From Arenibacter echinorum (lineage in GTDB: Bacteria > Bacteroidota > Bacteroidia > Flavobacteriales > Flavobacteriaceae): a stretch of 64,000 bases of DNA. This document shows positions 16,989 through 28,300 of this stretch, piece by piece (position 1 is the first letter of the stretch; each line of letters opens with the position of its first letter). Where the stretch lies: contig NZ_QLLN01000003.1 in NCBI RefSeq assembly GCF_003259375.1, forward strand, positions 176,955-240,954, written 5' to 3'. Made by a program: the position numbers and the translations under genes. Under the pieces are notes generated by a model. It was not told the DNA's origin. It worked only from the letters and a program-made list of their open reading frames with translations, and did no database searches.

Positions 16989-17084
16989 GGAAGTTTTGTA
17001 TATAAAAAACTAATCTATCAATGGTTCGTAATTCCTAGGACCTCAGTACTGACCTTTAAATTATTATCTCTCTAATAGCTGCAA

Positions 17085-20000
17085 TCAATATTTACTGGCT
17101 GCTTCCATTATCCTCAGCGACGAATTGCTCAAAACGTTTTGGTTTCTTATATCCTGCATTGCCGAAGTAACATTACCGTACAATGACAAAACCAACTCAC
17201 CCATTGCGCTGGTTTTGATATTTGAAATTCGTTTTATAGAAGATTCCAATTCCGAGCTCTTCCCTAATTTTTTTAGGGACAAAAGTTCAAACAGCTCATT
17301 GGGGTATACCACCTTCTGATTGTTCTTATTCTGATAGGACAATATACCTGTCAATAACTGTTCACTTTTATTTGAATCTTTGAGCAATTCAAAATTTACC
17401 GCGAGTAGATAATCCTGTAGTCTTTCATCGGCATGGAAAGGTTTTCCAACTCCCAGGTTTTCTGGCCATTCTTTTGACGCTTCCAGAAAGGATATTGCCC
17501 TCTTGTAATTCTTGGCTTTCATATTGTCCAAAGCCATTAATATATGAGCTTCGGTATATATTTTTTTACTTTCAGAAGCATGTTCAAAAGGCAATATCAT
17601 TATGTCTTTTAAGACTTCAATGGTTTCCCCATACTGATCGTTCAAAAGGGAGGATTTGGCATAAATCAACCCTATGTTGGCATTGTTGGGGTATTTGGCA
17701 TATGACTTTTTAGCCAATTTATACGCTTGTTCAATTTTATTATTGTCTAAATAAAATTGAACTACTTCTTCCTTAAGTTTCCAATCAGAACCGTTTATCT
17801 GCAAAGCTTTTAAATAATCCTTTTCATTGGCAATATAATCTTCATTTTCGAACATTCTTGCCCTAAAACGATAAAAAATGTCAGAATCTGGTTCATTTCC
17901 ACAATCCTTTAGAAGCTGTAATCCTAAAGCCTTTTGTCCGACAGCCATATAATTCTGCGCCAAGTAGTATTTAAATTTCCAATTTGCATTTTGGGAGATA
18001 GCCCAATGCAGAACATCCATGGTTTCGGGCCTATAGGGGAAAACAAAATCCACAGGAGCTGCTATGGCCTTAGCCAAATATTCATTACCCGGCCCAGCAG
18101 CCATATCCTGGGATAAATAAGCTGACCAAAGGTGTATTTTGGCATTTGATGTTTTGGACAATTTTAGAATCTCCATGGCCTCCGATACCAATCCTATGTC
18201 TTTGTAATAAATGGCCTGTTCCAGAATAGATTCATCGGGAAATTCATTACTGATTTCCTTCGGCATAATTAGAGGGGTAGGCCCGGATAAAAATTGGGAT
18301 TCTATTAAAGCAAAATGATTCAGGGGATCTATTTTTATTAGTTCGGCATATTCTTTATTAAATGCATTGGACCTATTATTTTTCCTTTGCAACAATAATT
18401 TAATTTTTCGCGCATTTAGATTGTAGGTATTGTAATCCAACGCCTTATTTGCATATAGATCCGCTCTTTCCAAATTTTGTGTCGAGAAATAAATTTCGGC
18501 CATTTGGGCATAGGAGACAGATCTGTAGTTAATGCTTCTAGCCGCCCAGCCTAAAGATTCCAAAGCATTTATACTATCATTTAGGGAACGATATATAATT
18601 CCGGCCAAGTAATTGGCTTCAGTATTATAGGTATCCAATTTTAAAACCCTATTTACATATTCCAGGGCTTTGTCATAATTGGTTTTTCGATATTCCAATC
18701 CTGCCAACTTCAAGAGTCCATCCTGATGCGAGGGATCAAAAGCCACCAATTCATTTAATTTTTTGGCGGCAAGTTCATAGTCCCTAAACTTTAGGGCCTC
18801 CCAACCTTCATGGTACAGTTGTTCGCTCTTGGAGACTTTAAGTGCTTCATCATCAATAAACGGACGTTTTATGAGGGTACTTTCGCCATTGGAGGTATAA
18901 AATAATTTTTTATCGCCTAATTGCACCACTATTTCCCCGGAGTGCTCTAATGGAAGCACTTTGGAAAAAATTCCCATAGGCTCTAAGCCGATTTCCTCAG
19001 AATAAACTTCTTTCCCATTGATGGATACCGTTAAATTATCCCTAAGACTTTGTAGGGCATTGATACCGATATAGAGGCCTTTATCCGATTCCTTAACGTT
19101 AAGGACGCCGTATTCCGTGGCATCTACCATACCACCGATTTCTTTGAAAGGAAACCAGATTTCTTTCCAACGATCCATTACATAGGGTTCAAAATTTGCT
19201 TGTGAAATGGGGTTGGTTTCTCCTGGAGAATATTGATTAAGAAGTCGCCCCGCTTGAAATTCCATATACTGTCCATCGGTGTCAGTAAGTAAATCCTCCC
19301 AAATACCTCCCGACCTCGCCATGGACCATAACCAGAGTTTCTGTCCCGGCATTTCTTCATAGGGAGCCCAGTGGCCAAAACCAAAATTTCTATTGTGGTA
19401 GTACCCTCCAAAAAAATCTTTATAATCGCCTACCACATGTTCGGAAATATCCTTGTCAAAATTATTGTTTTTATAAAGGGAAAGATCTCTGCCTTCTTCA
19501 TCTATTGGCCATGGTTTGGCTGCTCCTCCGTGTTCCAAAAATTGATTCCCTGGATATATGAACTCCAAATCGTCCGAAACCACCGCTGCAGCGGTCATCC
19601 AATTGTAATAGGACTGATCAATAGGAGAACCATTGTACCAAGAGGCATTGGTTTCAAAGTAGGCCTTGTCCTTCTCAAGCCTAATTTCTACCCTCCAATC
19701 CGTATCTGAGGGGAGGTCAGCGCTGCCTACGATACAGCTTACACTACCATCTTCATTAGTTTTTACCACATAATCTACCGGAGTAGCAGTAGACGGATGA
19801 TGCCCTATAATTCCAAAATTAAATTCAATACCTCCAGAGGTCCAAGGTCCACGCATTGAAATATTCCGGAATTTGATTACTTCATTTTTATAAAGGAATT
19901 CCTCCCCGGTACTTTTCTCTATTGCTCCCCAGACTTTTCCACCTATTTCGGGCAGTACAAAGACTTTGATGAATTCATTCTCCAAAGTAACTACCTTCCA

Positions 20001-20213
20001 ATTTTTCCTCTTTGCGATATTTTCATATCCTTCATACTTGAAATACGGAAATATTTTGGCATTGTCGGTCAGGATAGGGACGGGGTTGGGTTTACTGAAG
20101 TCATACGTTTCCAAGGACATCATTTCCTCCTTTATGGTCACTGATGGCGTTTGGGCCATGGTTCCAAGACATAATCCCAATGCAATTATTAAGCTGATAT
20201 TCTTTACTTTCAC
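17085..20213 (-). CDS. Secreted DUF5107 protein with TPR repeats
   Basis: 1042 residues. Signal peptide about 1-20 (ending GTMAQ). The DUF5107 region (about 30-450) is a beta-sandwich; I believe it is related to galactose-mutarotase-like sugar-binding folds (LPEIGGKVWGAIEKSTGEEF, FNFGIIGHHPSTATPVDY, SYYNWMTAAAVV). The rest is TPR (about 455-1000), for example SEQLYHEGWEALKFRDYELAAKKL and LDTYNTEANYLAGIIY. Exported, probably binding or processing glycan-derived material. It follows the FG-GAP gene by 4 bases and is clearly in its operon. Confidence 0.88.
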   Translation of the reverse strand: MKVKNISLIIALGLCLGTMAQTPSVTIKEEMMSLETYDFSKPNPVPILTDNAKIFPYFKYEGYENIAKRKNWKVVTLENEFIKVFVLPEIGGKVWGAIEKSTGEEFLYKNEVIKFRNISMRGPWTSGGIEFNFGIIGHHPSTATPVDYVVKTNEDGSVSCIVGSADLPSDTDWRVEIRLEKDKAYFETNASWYNGSPIDQSYYNWMTAAAVVSDDLEFIYPGNQFLEHGGAAKPWPIDEEGRDLSLYKNNNFDKDISEHVVGDYKDFFGGYYHNRNFGFGHWAPYEEMPGQKLWLWSMARSGGIWEDLLTDTDGQYMEFQAGRLLNQYSPGETNPISQANFEPYVMDRWKEIWFPFKEIGGMVDATEYGVLNVKESDKGLYIGINALQSLRDNLTVSINGKEVYSEEIGLEPMGIFSKVLPLEHSGEIVVQLGDKKLFYTSNGESTLIKRPFIDDEALKVSKSEQLYHEGWEALKFRDYELAAKKLNELVAFDPSHQDGLLKLAGLEYRKTNYDKALEYVNRVLKLDTYNTEANYLAGIIYRSLNDSINALESLGWAARSINYRSVSYAQMAEIYFSTQNLERADLYANKALDYNTYNLNARKIKLLLQRKNNRSNAFNKEYAELIKIDPLNHFALIESQFLSGPTPLIMPKEISNEFPDESILEQAIYYKDIGLVSEAMEILKLSKTSNAKIHLWSAYLSQDMAAGPGNEYLAKAIAAPVDFVFPYRPETMDVLHWAISQNANWKFKYYLAQNYMAVGQKALGLQLLKDCGNEPDSDIFYRFRARMFENEDYIANEKDYLKALQINGSDWKLKEEVVQFYLDNNKIEQAYKLAKKSYAKYPNNANIGLIYAKSSLLNDQYGETIEVLKDIMILPFEHASESKKIYTEAHILMALDNMKAKNYKRAISFLEASKEWPENLGVGKPFHADERLQDYLLAVNFELLKDSNKSEQLLTGILSYQNKNNQKVVYPNELFELLSLKKLGKSSELESSIKRISNIKTSAMGELVLSLYGNVTSAMQDIRNQNVLSNSSLRIMEAASKY

Positions 20214-20217
20214 TTTG

Positions 20218-23200
20218 CTATTTTTTAGTTGATTCTATTTTATACATTGCTATAGCATCGTTGTTTCTTACGAACAATACTACCTCTGATTTATCGGCCA
20301 AAGTAATTTTGGTGATATCCCTTATTTCTCCGTCAATATTTAAACCACTTTCCATTACTGTAGAAGGTTTAAAATTACCTTTGCCATCACCAAATAAGAC
20401 TATTCCTTTATTGGCATCATACCTACCAAATTTTACTCGAGTTCCGAAAAAATTACCTCCCATGACGATATCTTCATTGCCGTCATTATTTAAATCCTCC
20501 ATTAGAATTCCATAAATAGGGGAAAATTGTGTTTCGTTGGGTAATGGAATTAATTTAAATTTTCCGTTACCCTGATTTTCCATATAACTACTATCAAAAT
20601 TTTTGGCTTTTAAGACCATGGCCCCTTTTAATTCCTCATGGCTAAAAACATCCGTGATTTTTGCAGAGGCATAGTCCGAATAATTTAAATATTTCCCTTT
20701 GAGCCCACTTAATTGCCCCACCATATCATCTTTTGAAAACACAGGGAATTCTTCCCCCATATTATAAGAAGTCATTATAGGATCCAAGGACCCATTGTTA
20801 TCAAAATCTTTGGTATATAAACCAACCGGCTCAGCTATGGACGTTTTTAATTGAGAATTTCTACCAAAGTTTCCAATAATATAATCCATGTCTCCATCCT
20901 TGTCAAAATCTCCCTGTTCAATACTGTTCCACCATCCTTCGGAATCATTCAGACCGTTGTCATCATAGACTTCCACAAGTTTACCATCTACATTTTTGAA
21001 CGTTCTGATTTTCATCCATTCACCTACTAAAATTAGATCATTAATATTATCGTTATTAAAATCGGTCCAGAGAGCATCTGTAACCATACCAGGATATTCC
21101 AGATCTGGGTTTATGGTAAATGTTATATCCATAAAAACGCCTTTACCATTGTTCTGTAAAATATAACTTCTTGGCGCTGTGGGATATTTCCCGGGTACCA
21201 ATCTACCACCAACAAAAAGGTCCAAATCCCCATCCCCGTCAATATCATTAGCATGCACACAGGAACCACTACTAATCATTTTAGGTAATCCTGTGGCACT
21301 TTTTACAAAATTACCTCTTCCGTCATTTATGTAAAGCCTGTCTTGTAGTTCACTGGAATCTTCTTCAAAATCGTTTCCGCCGCTTACCACATATAGATCC
21401 ATATCGCCATCGTTATCCGCATCAAAGAATAGGGAGCCAATGTCTTCCGATTCCTTATCTGCAATGAATACTTTTTCATTGATGGGTAAAAAATTTCCGG
21501 ATGATGTTTGCATCAACATTCTCCCCTCACTTCCTTTGGCACCGCCGACATATATATCTTCCAGGCCATCATTATTTACGTCCGCTTTGGTAATGGTAGG
21601 TCCTTGGGTTGATAATTTTTGGGGGAGCAACTGTTCCCGTTTAAAATCATTATAATCATTCTCCAAATGCCTGTAGGGGATAAGACTGTCTATAGTTATG
21701 TCCGTAAAAAAGGTTTTACCAACTATTGCTTCGGAATTATTCTCCACTAAAGCTGCATCCTTTTGATTTAAGGTAATTATTTGATCGGCCTTTACATCGG
21801 TCATAACCTGTACCTTGCCATCAGGCCAAATAATCTTAAGTTGATCTACGGAAACCGCATCCCCAAGTCCAAAAATCAGATTAAAATCTACAGAAGATTG
21901 AAACCCCCTAGTGGGCATCAATTCTTGCATAAGTAATTTGTTTCCAATAGCCAAAGTGACTTTGGAGCCGATGCCAGAAGTGTTCTTTCCTTCACCTTTA
22001 AGATTAATTTTTAGGTGGTGGTTGGAATTGTGTCGTTCACTATTGTTTCTATAAACAAAGGGGTATTCGTCTATGTTATTGACCACCAGATCGAGATCTC
22101 CATCATTGTCCAGGTCGGCATATACGGCTCCATTGGAAAGCGATTTCTGATTTAGGCCCCAAGCTTCATTCACTTTGGAGAAAGTAAGGTCGCCGTTGTT
22201 GTGATAGGTATAATTCTCTTCAATGGTAGAAGGCATATTCTCCAGTAAATCGGTAATGGCCGTCTCAACGCCGGTTTTATTTTGATTGACTCTATCCTGA
22301 ACCGCAAAATTTAAGAAATCCATATTAGTGTAGTCCCGTTTTACACCGTTGGTAATAAATAAATCCTTAAAACCATCATTGTCCAAATCAGTAAAAAGTG
22401 AGGCCCAACTCCAGTCAGTATTTGAAACGCCCGAAAATTGTCCAATTTCAGAAAAAGATTTCCCTTGATTGTTCAAATGCATCATATTTCTCATGGTCTG
22501 ATAATAGAATCCGGATTTCTCCAAGAAGGTATTTTTGTCATAATTGTCCGGACCGGAGACCATCTTTAAGCGGTAATTATTTTCTGGGAGCATGTCCAAG
22601 GTCATAATTTCCGGAAAGCCATCATTATTGATATCTGCTACATCCGAACCCATAGAAAAATGGGAGGTGTGCCCAATATAATCTTCGAGACTTTCAGTAA
22701 AAGTACCATCATGATTATTGATGTACAAATAGTCCTGTTCCTTAAAATCGTTGGATATATAAATATCTGGCCAATTGTCATTATTTACATCCGATACGGC
22801 TATACCAAGTCCAAAACCTAACACATTTGAAACAAGTCCGGCCGAATCACTTACGTCCACAAACTTTCCATTATCGTTTCTATAAAGTCGGTCTTCATAG
22901 GCAGGGTTTCTTTGTTGCTTAAGGTTATTGGATATTTGTCTAAAGCTTGAATATTCCTGTGAAGAATGGTTTACTACATATACATCTAGATCGCCATCCC
23001 TGTCATAATCAAAAAAAGCAGCCTGAGTGGAGTAGCCACTATCATCAATTCCGTATTCCGCCGCTTTTTCCGTAAAAGTTAAATCCCCATTATTAATGAA
23101 TAATAAGTTCTTTCTTTTATAATCGTCCTTGGCAGCCGATCTACATACATAGATATCCAAAAAACCATCCCCGTTAACATCGGCCATGGTGGTTCCGGTA

Positions 23201-23541
23201 TTCCACAAACCTTCGGCAAATACTCCAGCTTTTTGGGCAATCTCTTCAAATTTAAAGTTGCCTTTGTTAATATATAGCCTACTTCCTACCATGCTGGCTG
23301 TAAAATAAAGGTCCGTAAGACCATCATTGTTGATGTCACCTGCACTTACGCCACCACCATTGTAGATATAGCCATAGGTTAAAATATTAAATTCTTCGGT
23401 TTCCTGTAAAACAGGTTTAAATGTAATTCCAGTTTTGTTGCTCGGCATTAGGGAGAACATTTTGCTATCATCTACTCCTTGGCAAGAAAAAATAAATAAT
23501 GTCGTAACAAGAAGGTATATTTTGGTGATATTTTGAATCAT
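20218..23541 (-). CDS. FG-GAP/VCBS repeat lipoprotein with ASPIC/UnbV domain
   Basis: 1107 residues. Lipoprotein signal with Cys20 (LFIFSCQG). At least a dozen calcium-binding loops of the FG-GAP type (DINNDG, DVNGDG, DYDRDGDLD, DLDNDGDLD) predict two seven-bladed beta-propellers, separated by an ASPIC/UnbV segment (about 510-590, including MPTRGFQSS and IIWPDGKVQ). Surface lipoproteins of this CRTAC1-like type are common near SusCD loci and are thought to bind ligands. It is the first gene of the pair with DUF5107 and lies downstream of the susCD terminator. Confidence 0.92.
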   Translation of the reverse strand: MIQNITKIYLLVTTLFIFSCQGVDDSKMFSLMPSNKTGITFKPVLQETEEFNILTYGYIYNGGGVSAGDINNDGLTDLYFTASMVGSRLYINKGNFKFEEIAQKAGVFAEGLWNTGTTMADVNGDGFLDIYVCRSAAKDDYKRKNLLFINNGDLTFTEKAAEYGIDDSGYSTQAAFFDYDRDGDLDVYVVNHSSQEYSSFRQISNNLKQQRNPAYEDRLYRNDNGKFVDVSDSAGLVSNVLGFGLGIAVSDVNNDNWPDIYISNDFKEQDYLYINNHDGTFTESLEDYIGHTSHFSMGSDVADINNDGFPEIMTLDMLPENNYRLKMVSGPDNYDKNTFLEKSGFYYQTMRNMMHLNNQGKSFSEIGQFSGVSNTDWSWASLFTDLDNDGFKDLFITNGVKRDYTNMDFLNFAVQDRVNQNKTGVETAITDLLENMPSTIEENYTYHNNGDLTFSKVNEAWGLNQKSLSNGAVYADLDNDGDLDLVVNNIDEYPFVYRNNSERHNSNHHLKINLKGEGKNTSGIGSKVTLAIGNKLLMQELMPTRGFQSSVDFNLIFGLGDAVSVDQLKIIWPDGKVQVMTDVKADQIITLNQKDAALVENNSEAIVGKTFFTDITIDSLIPYRHLENDYNDFKREQLLPQKLSTQGPTITKADVNNDGLEDIYVGGAKGSEGRMLMQTSSGNFLPINEKVFIADKESEDIGSLFFDADNDGDMDLYVVSGGNDFEEDSSELQDRLYINDGRGNFVKSATGLPKMISSGSCVHANDIDGDGDLDLFVGGRLVPGKYPTAPRSYILQNNGKGVFMDITFTINPDLEYPGMVTDALWTDFNNDNINDLILVGEWMKIRTFKNVDGKLVEVYDDNGLNDSEGWWNSIEQGDFDKDGDMDYIIGNFGRNSQLKTSIAEPVGLYTKDFDNNGSLDPIMTSYNMGEEFPVFSKDDMVGQLSGLKGKYLNYSDYASAKITDVFSHEELKGAMVLKAKNFDSSYMENQGNGKFKLIPLPNETQFSPIYGILMEDLNNDGNEDIVMGGNFFGTRVKFGRYDANKGIVLFGDGKGNFKPSTVMESGLNIDGEIRDITKITLADKSEVVLFVRNNDAIAMYKIESTKK

Positions 23542-23734
23542 AATAATTAGGAATTTATCAACATAGGCTAGATTTTGTGAATTGCATTATAAAATCAAAA
23601 GCCAATGATATAACAGTAAAAATTACAAAAGGTAAGTTAATTAATTCTATGGACTCACCACTATAAATGGGGGGATATAAAAGAATTTCTTAGACTTTTA
23701 TAATAATCTTTTAATTGCTTATAGGATGATCAAA

Positions 23735-23769
23735 TAAAAAAAACCTGTGATTTTAAAGTCACAGGTTTT
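23735..23769 (-). terminator. Terminator of the susC-susD transcript
   Basis: 11-bp perfect stem (23740-23750 with 23759-23769), 8-base loop, followed on the minus strand by a run of eight T. It begins 34 bases past the susD stop, separating SusCD from the FG-GAP/DUF5107 unit. Confidence 0.88.
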
Positions 23770-23802
23770 CTCTTAAACACTAATAAATTACAATTTTAAA
23801 TA

Positions 23803-25380
23803 TCAAAAATTTGGTCCGCCAGTATCCCACCAAAGTCGTGTTCCAATTTCATCCGGTCCACCTAATTTGGCCGTTGCGTCCGCAACACCAGCGGCATTAC
23901 CTTCGCGTTCTGTATTCACGAACGGCATTCTTTTAATAGCCTCGCCATCAGGAATAACACCCCAATCGGCATTACTGCTATTTTGATAAACGGGAGGTAA
24001 TTTTGGATACCCGGTTCTTCTGTAGTCTACCCAGGCTTCCATTTCGTTGGTATAGGCAGCAATCCATTTTTGGGTAATAATTTTCTCCAATTTAATCTCA
24101 TTGCTCGCAGCCTCATCCCAAGCAACCGTTGTGGTGATCTGGTTCACAAAATCGTTTACGGCACCTGCTGCGACTGGATCATTATAATCTATTGGCAAAC
24201 TTGTGTTGTCCGCTAAATAGGCATCAACACCACCTGCTCCCCATAATTCAAAGGAAGCCCTAACACCAGCCTCATAATTGGCTTGTGCATCTCCAGCACC
24301 GGACCATCCCCGTAAAGCAGCTTCTGCTTTAATAAAGAATACTTCGTCGGCGCTCATTACCTTACGTTTGGTAACTTTTGCGGGATCGTTAAACGAAATA
24401 TCTATGGTTGAAAAGCTCAATCGGTCATCCTTGGCCACCAATTCGGCACCGTTGCGGATACCTTTGTAAGGATAGTCTGGGTGATCAGTTACCAAAGACA
24501 TATCGGTTACTGGATCAAAGAAAGGCGCAATACGGTTGTCTTTATAACCAATCAAAATAGACTCCATGGTAGCACTCATTCTAGTATCGCCCCATTCAAA
24601 GCAAATTTGTGCAGGGTGAAATTTTACGCCATACAAAGAAATATTAAAATTGTCAGCATTGGTCTCAATTAGTCCTACTGGATCTGCCATAGCTTTCTCA
24701 CCTTGGGTTTTAGCCACGTCAGGAGCTACCTTGGAGATACGCATGGCCAATTGTAATCTCAATGAATTGGCATATTTTGCCCATTTACTAACATCTCCAC
24801 CATAACTGGCATCAAAATTAGTTAGACCTACATAGTCCGTATTGGCACTGAAAACTGAAATGATTCTATCTAAATCACTAAAGAAAGCATTATATAAAGT
24901 TTCCTCGCTATCATAAAGTGCACTTCCAGTAGAACCATAATTGGTATAAAGAATTGGTCCATAATAGGTAGTAACCCTGGACATGGATACAATTCTAATT
25001 AAATTGGCCCATTCTACGAATACATCATAGCCATCCGCTGCTGCAATGTCTATTACTTGCTTGGCAGGAGCCATAACATTATTGTATTCCCTAGCCCAAT
25101 AACCATTCCAACGTATATAGTAGGTAGTGTTGTTTACACCGCCAACAAATGGGGTAGGAGTGGCCAAATGCTGCGCAAAGGTAACATTGGTCAGGTTATG
25201 GTCTACCTGGTTACCAAATATTTGGCTCAGCATAGAGGAATAAAATGCCCCCACATGATTAAAATCCTGCTTTAATGATTCACCGGATATTTGATATGGA
25301 TTGGTATTCGTTTCTTCAAAATCGTTGGTACATCCGCTAAAGGCAATGACCATTGTAATTAGATATATTAACTTTTTCAT
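23803..25380 (-). CDS. SusD/RagB-like outer-membrane lipoprotein
   Basis: 525 residues. Lipobox with Cys17 (AFSGCTNDFEETNTNPYQ), the usual start of SusD-like_2 proteins. TPR-like helical core and the C-terminal block WIAAYTNEMEAWVDYRRTGYPKLPP are typical. It caps the SusC channel as a lid and binds the imported ligand at the cell surface. Located 10 bases after susC. The ligand cannot be told from sequence. Confidence 0.96.
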   Translation of the reverse strand: MKKLIYLITMVIAFSGCTNDFEETNTNPYQISGESLKQDFNHVGAFYSSMLSQIFGNQVDHNLTNVTFAQHLATPTPFVGGVNNTTYYIRWNGYWAREYNNVMAPAKQVIDIAAADGYDVFVEWANLIRIVSMSRVTTYYGPILYTNYGSTGSALYDSEETLYNAFFSDLDRIISVFSANTDYVGLTNFDASYGGDVSKWAKYANSLRLQLAMRISKVAPDVAKTQGEKAMADPVGLIETNADNFNISLYGVKFHPAQICFEWGDTRMSATMESILIGYKDNRIAPFFDPVTDMSLVTDHPDYPYKGIRNGAELVAKDDRLSFSTIDISFNDPAKVTKRKVMSADEVFFIKAEAALRGWSGAGDAQANYEAGVRASFELWGAGGVDAYLADNTSLPIDYNDPVAAGAVNDFVNQITTTVAWDEAASNEIKLEKIITQKWIAAYTNEMEAWVDYRRTGYPKLPPVYQNSSNADWGVIPDGEAIKRMPFVNTEREGNAAGVADATAKLGGPDEIGTRLWWDTGGPNF

Positions 25381-25390
25381 CTTTTATAAA

Positions 25391-28300
25391 TTAGAATGTT
25401 ACTTTTAGATTAAATCCATAAGTTCCTGTTGAAGGAAGATTAAAGTTATCCAATCCCTGAGCATTTTGATTGGTACTCATTGCCAATTCTGGGTCGAACG
25501 GAGCATCTTTGTAGATATAGAACAAATTGTTTCCAATGAAAGACAATGATGCCGCAGATATCGGTAATCCTAATTTTGACACATCAATATTATAACCCAA
25601 AGAAAGTTGGTTAACTCTAATATTGGTGCGGTCATAAACATAGGCCTCCCCAACACCGTTTCTATCACCTATGGCCCTAAACCAAGTTTCGGAATCCACA
25701 GTTGTTATAGCTGCTCCAGAGGTCTGGTCTACACCGTTAACAGTAACACCACCTGCATCCCTTGCATCAGCAGTTCTTTGTGAAACTCCTGCACCGTCCA
25801 ACATGGATTCGGTTTGACTAAACACGTTACCTCCAAATTTACCATTTATTTGCATGCCAAGGGTAAATCTCTTATAACTAAAGTTGTTGTTCCAGCCTAG
25901 GGTCCAGTCAGAATCCAAATTACCAATTAGCTCAGTAGTTGCTGTCCTTAAAGGTTTTCCACCATCAAACAATATTTGTCCTTGATCGTTCCTTAAGAAT
26001 TTAAGTACATATAGGTCATTAAAAGCTCCACCTTCAACCAATTTGGATTGATAACCTTCTGAAGATCCAAGATTGATTACCTTATCATCATCTGGTCCTA
26101 TATCCACAATTTCATTGGTGTTGTTCGTAAAGTTAAAAGCCGTAACCCACTGAAAATCATCAGTCTGAACAGGGGTAGCGTTAAGCGTAATTTCCCAACC
26201 TTTATTGGTAATTTCCCCGGCATTGATGAATTTGGTAGTGTATCCACCCTCAGATTCGGATTGTAATAAAGGTACTTCTATGAACTGATCTTTACTGGTT
26301 AGACTATAATAGGTAATGTCTAATCCCAATCTGTTTTGAAAAAATCTCCAATCAGCACCGAATTCCAAACTGGTAATAATTTCAGGTTTCGCATCCAAAA
26401 ATGGTTTTACCGTATTTCTGTTTACACCACCATTACTGGCAATAGTGTTTTGCGGATTAATTCTGTTAAAAGGTACTTCGTTACCTACTTGGGTATAGGA
26501 AGCCCTTAATTTACCAAAACTAATAGCCTCTGGCATAGTAAACATTTCACTAAGAATACCGGTTACACCAACAGAAGGATAAAAATAAGAATCATTTCCT
26601 GTTAGAGCCAAAGTTGAAGCCCAGTCATTTCTTCCAGATAGATCCAAGAATAACATTTCCTTATAACCCAATTGAAGGTTGGCAAAAGCACCTTGCTTAA
26701 TAACAGATCCGTCATAGGTTGAAAGTACCTGAACGTTGGTTGGTAAGTTTTGAAAAGTAAACTCATTAGGATAAAGTAAACCTAAGGTACCGGTACCTAC
26801 ACTTACCCCATCGCCGTAAACAGTTTTCTGATAACTTGCTCCCACTACACCGTTTAAACTAAAGTCGTCACTTAAATCGGTATCGTAGCTAAGAATAGCA
26901 TCGGTATATACCAATTGGTCCTCATACTTTCTGTAATCCCAAGCACCTTTTGGGTGTACGTTAGTAGAGTTGGAGGTAGCAGCGTGCTGTTGTTCAAACT
27001 CTTTTGCAGCATAATCATAGTTACCTCTCACCTGTAATTTAAGCTTTTCGGCAATATCATATTCAAGGCTCAAACTACCTATTATCCTTTTGCTTTCATC
27101 AGTTTTAGGCTCTTTGTTAATTATCCAATAAGGATTGGATTGATGGTGATCCACAACAAACCAGTTCTGTGCATATAAGTTTCTGTCAGTGTCAAAAGTC
27201 TGGTAATTGTTCTTGAAACTATAAAAATCTCTCTGTCTTGGAAACATATATAACCCCGTTAATGGGTTTAGGTAATACCCTGAAGGTAACCTATTTTCTG
27301 TTTCCTCCAAAGCCATAATAACACTGGAAGTAACAGTTACCTTATCATTGAACATCTTTGTAGATTGCTTAAAGGTAAAGTTATTCTTCTGGTATTTATT
27401 CTCTGGTGTTATTCCCGAGGCAGTAATATTACCGTAGGAAAAATAAGCTGTGGTATTATCATTTCCTCCACTAACGGTTACAGTGTTGTTGAAGTTATGA
27501 CCAGTTTGGAAAAATTCTTCTACATAACTGCTTTGATAGTCACCGGGGGTAGTGGACCAGCTTTCCTTGGCATTACCATTAGCTCCGTATTTAAACTGCA
27601 AATCAGGCAACTCAAGATAGTGTTCAAAAGTATAACCGGAATTTAAGCTTACGGTGGTTTTACCAGACTTACCTGCCTTGGTGGTTATAACAACAACCCC
27701 GTTGGCACCTTGACTACCATAAAGTACGGCAGCGTTGGAACCTTTAAGAATACTGATACTCTCAATATCGTCCGGGTTAATGGCTGAAAGTCCGTCACCG
27801 GCATCAACTCCTCCCCACATTCCTGGTTGGCCTCCTTTATTGTTGGCCATAGGAATACCATCAATTACAAATAATGGTGAACTATCACCACTCAAGGATT
27901 TGTTACCCCTAAGAACGATTTTTGTAGATCCACCAGCACCAGAACTACTTTTCTTAATTTCAACACCGGCAGCTTTACCGGATATACTGTTCATGAAATT
28001 AGGATCTCTGGTTGCGGTCAACTCATCTGCCCGAACGGTCTGCTGGGCATAGGTTAAGGTTTTTTCTTCCCTTTTAATACCCAATGCCGTTACAACCACT
28101 TCGCCCAGTTGTTCCGCATCTTCTTGCATAGATACATTAATTGTATTTGATGCTCCTACGGTTACAGATTGGGATTTCATTCCAAGAAATGAAAATACCA
28201 ATACGCTTCCGTTTTCTGCCTCAATGGAATAATTTCCATCAAAATCAGTCTGAGATCCAGTTGTGGTTCCTTGTACAAGTACGTTTACACCTGGTAGAGG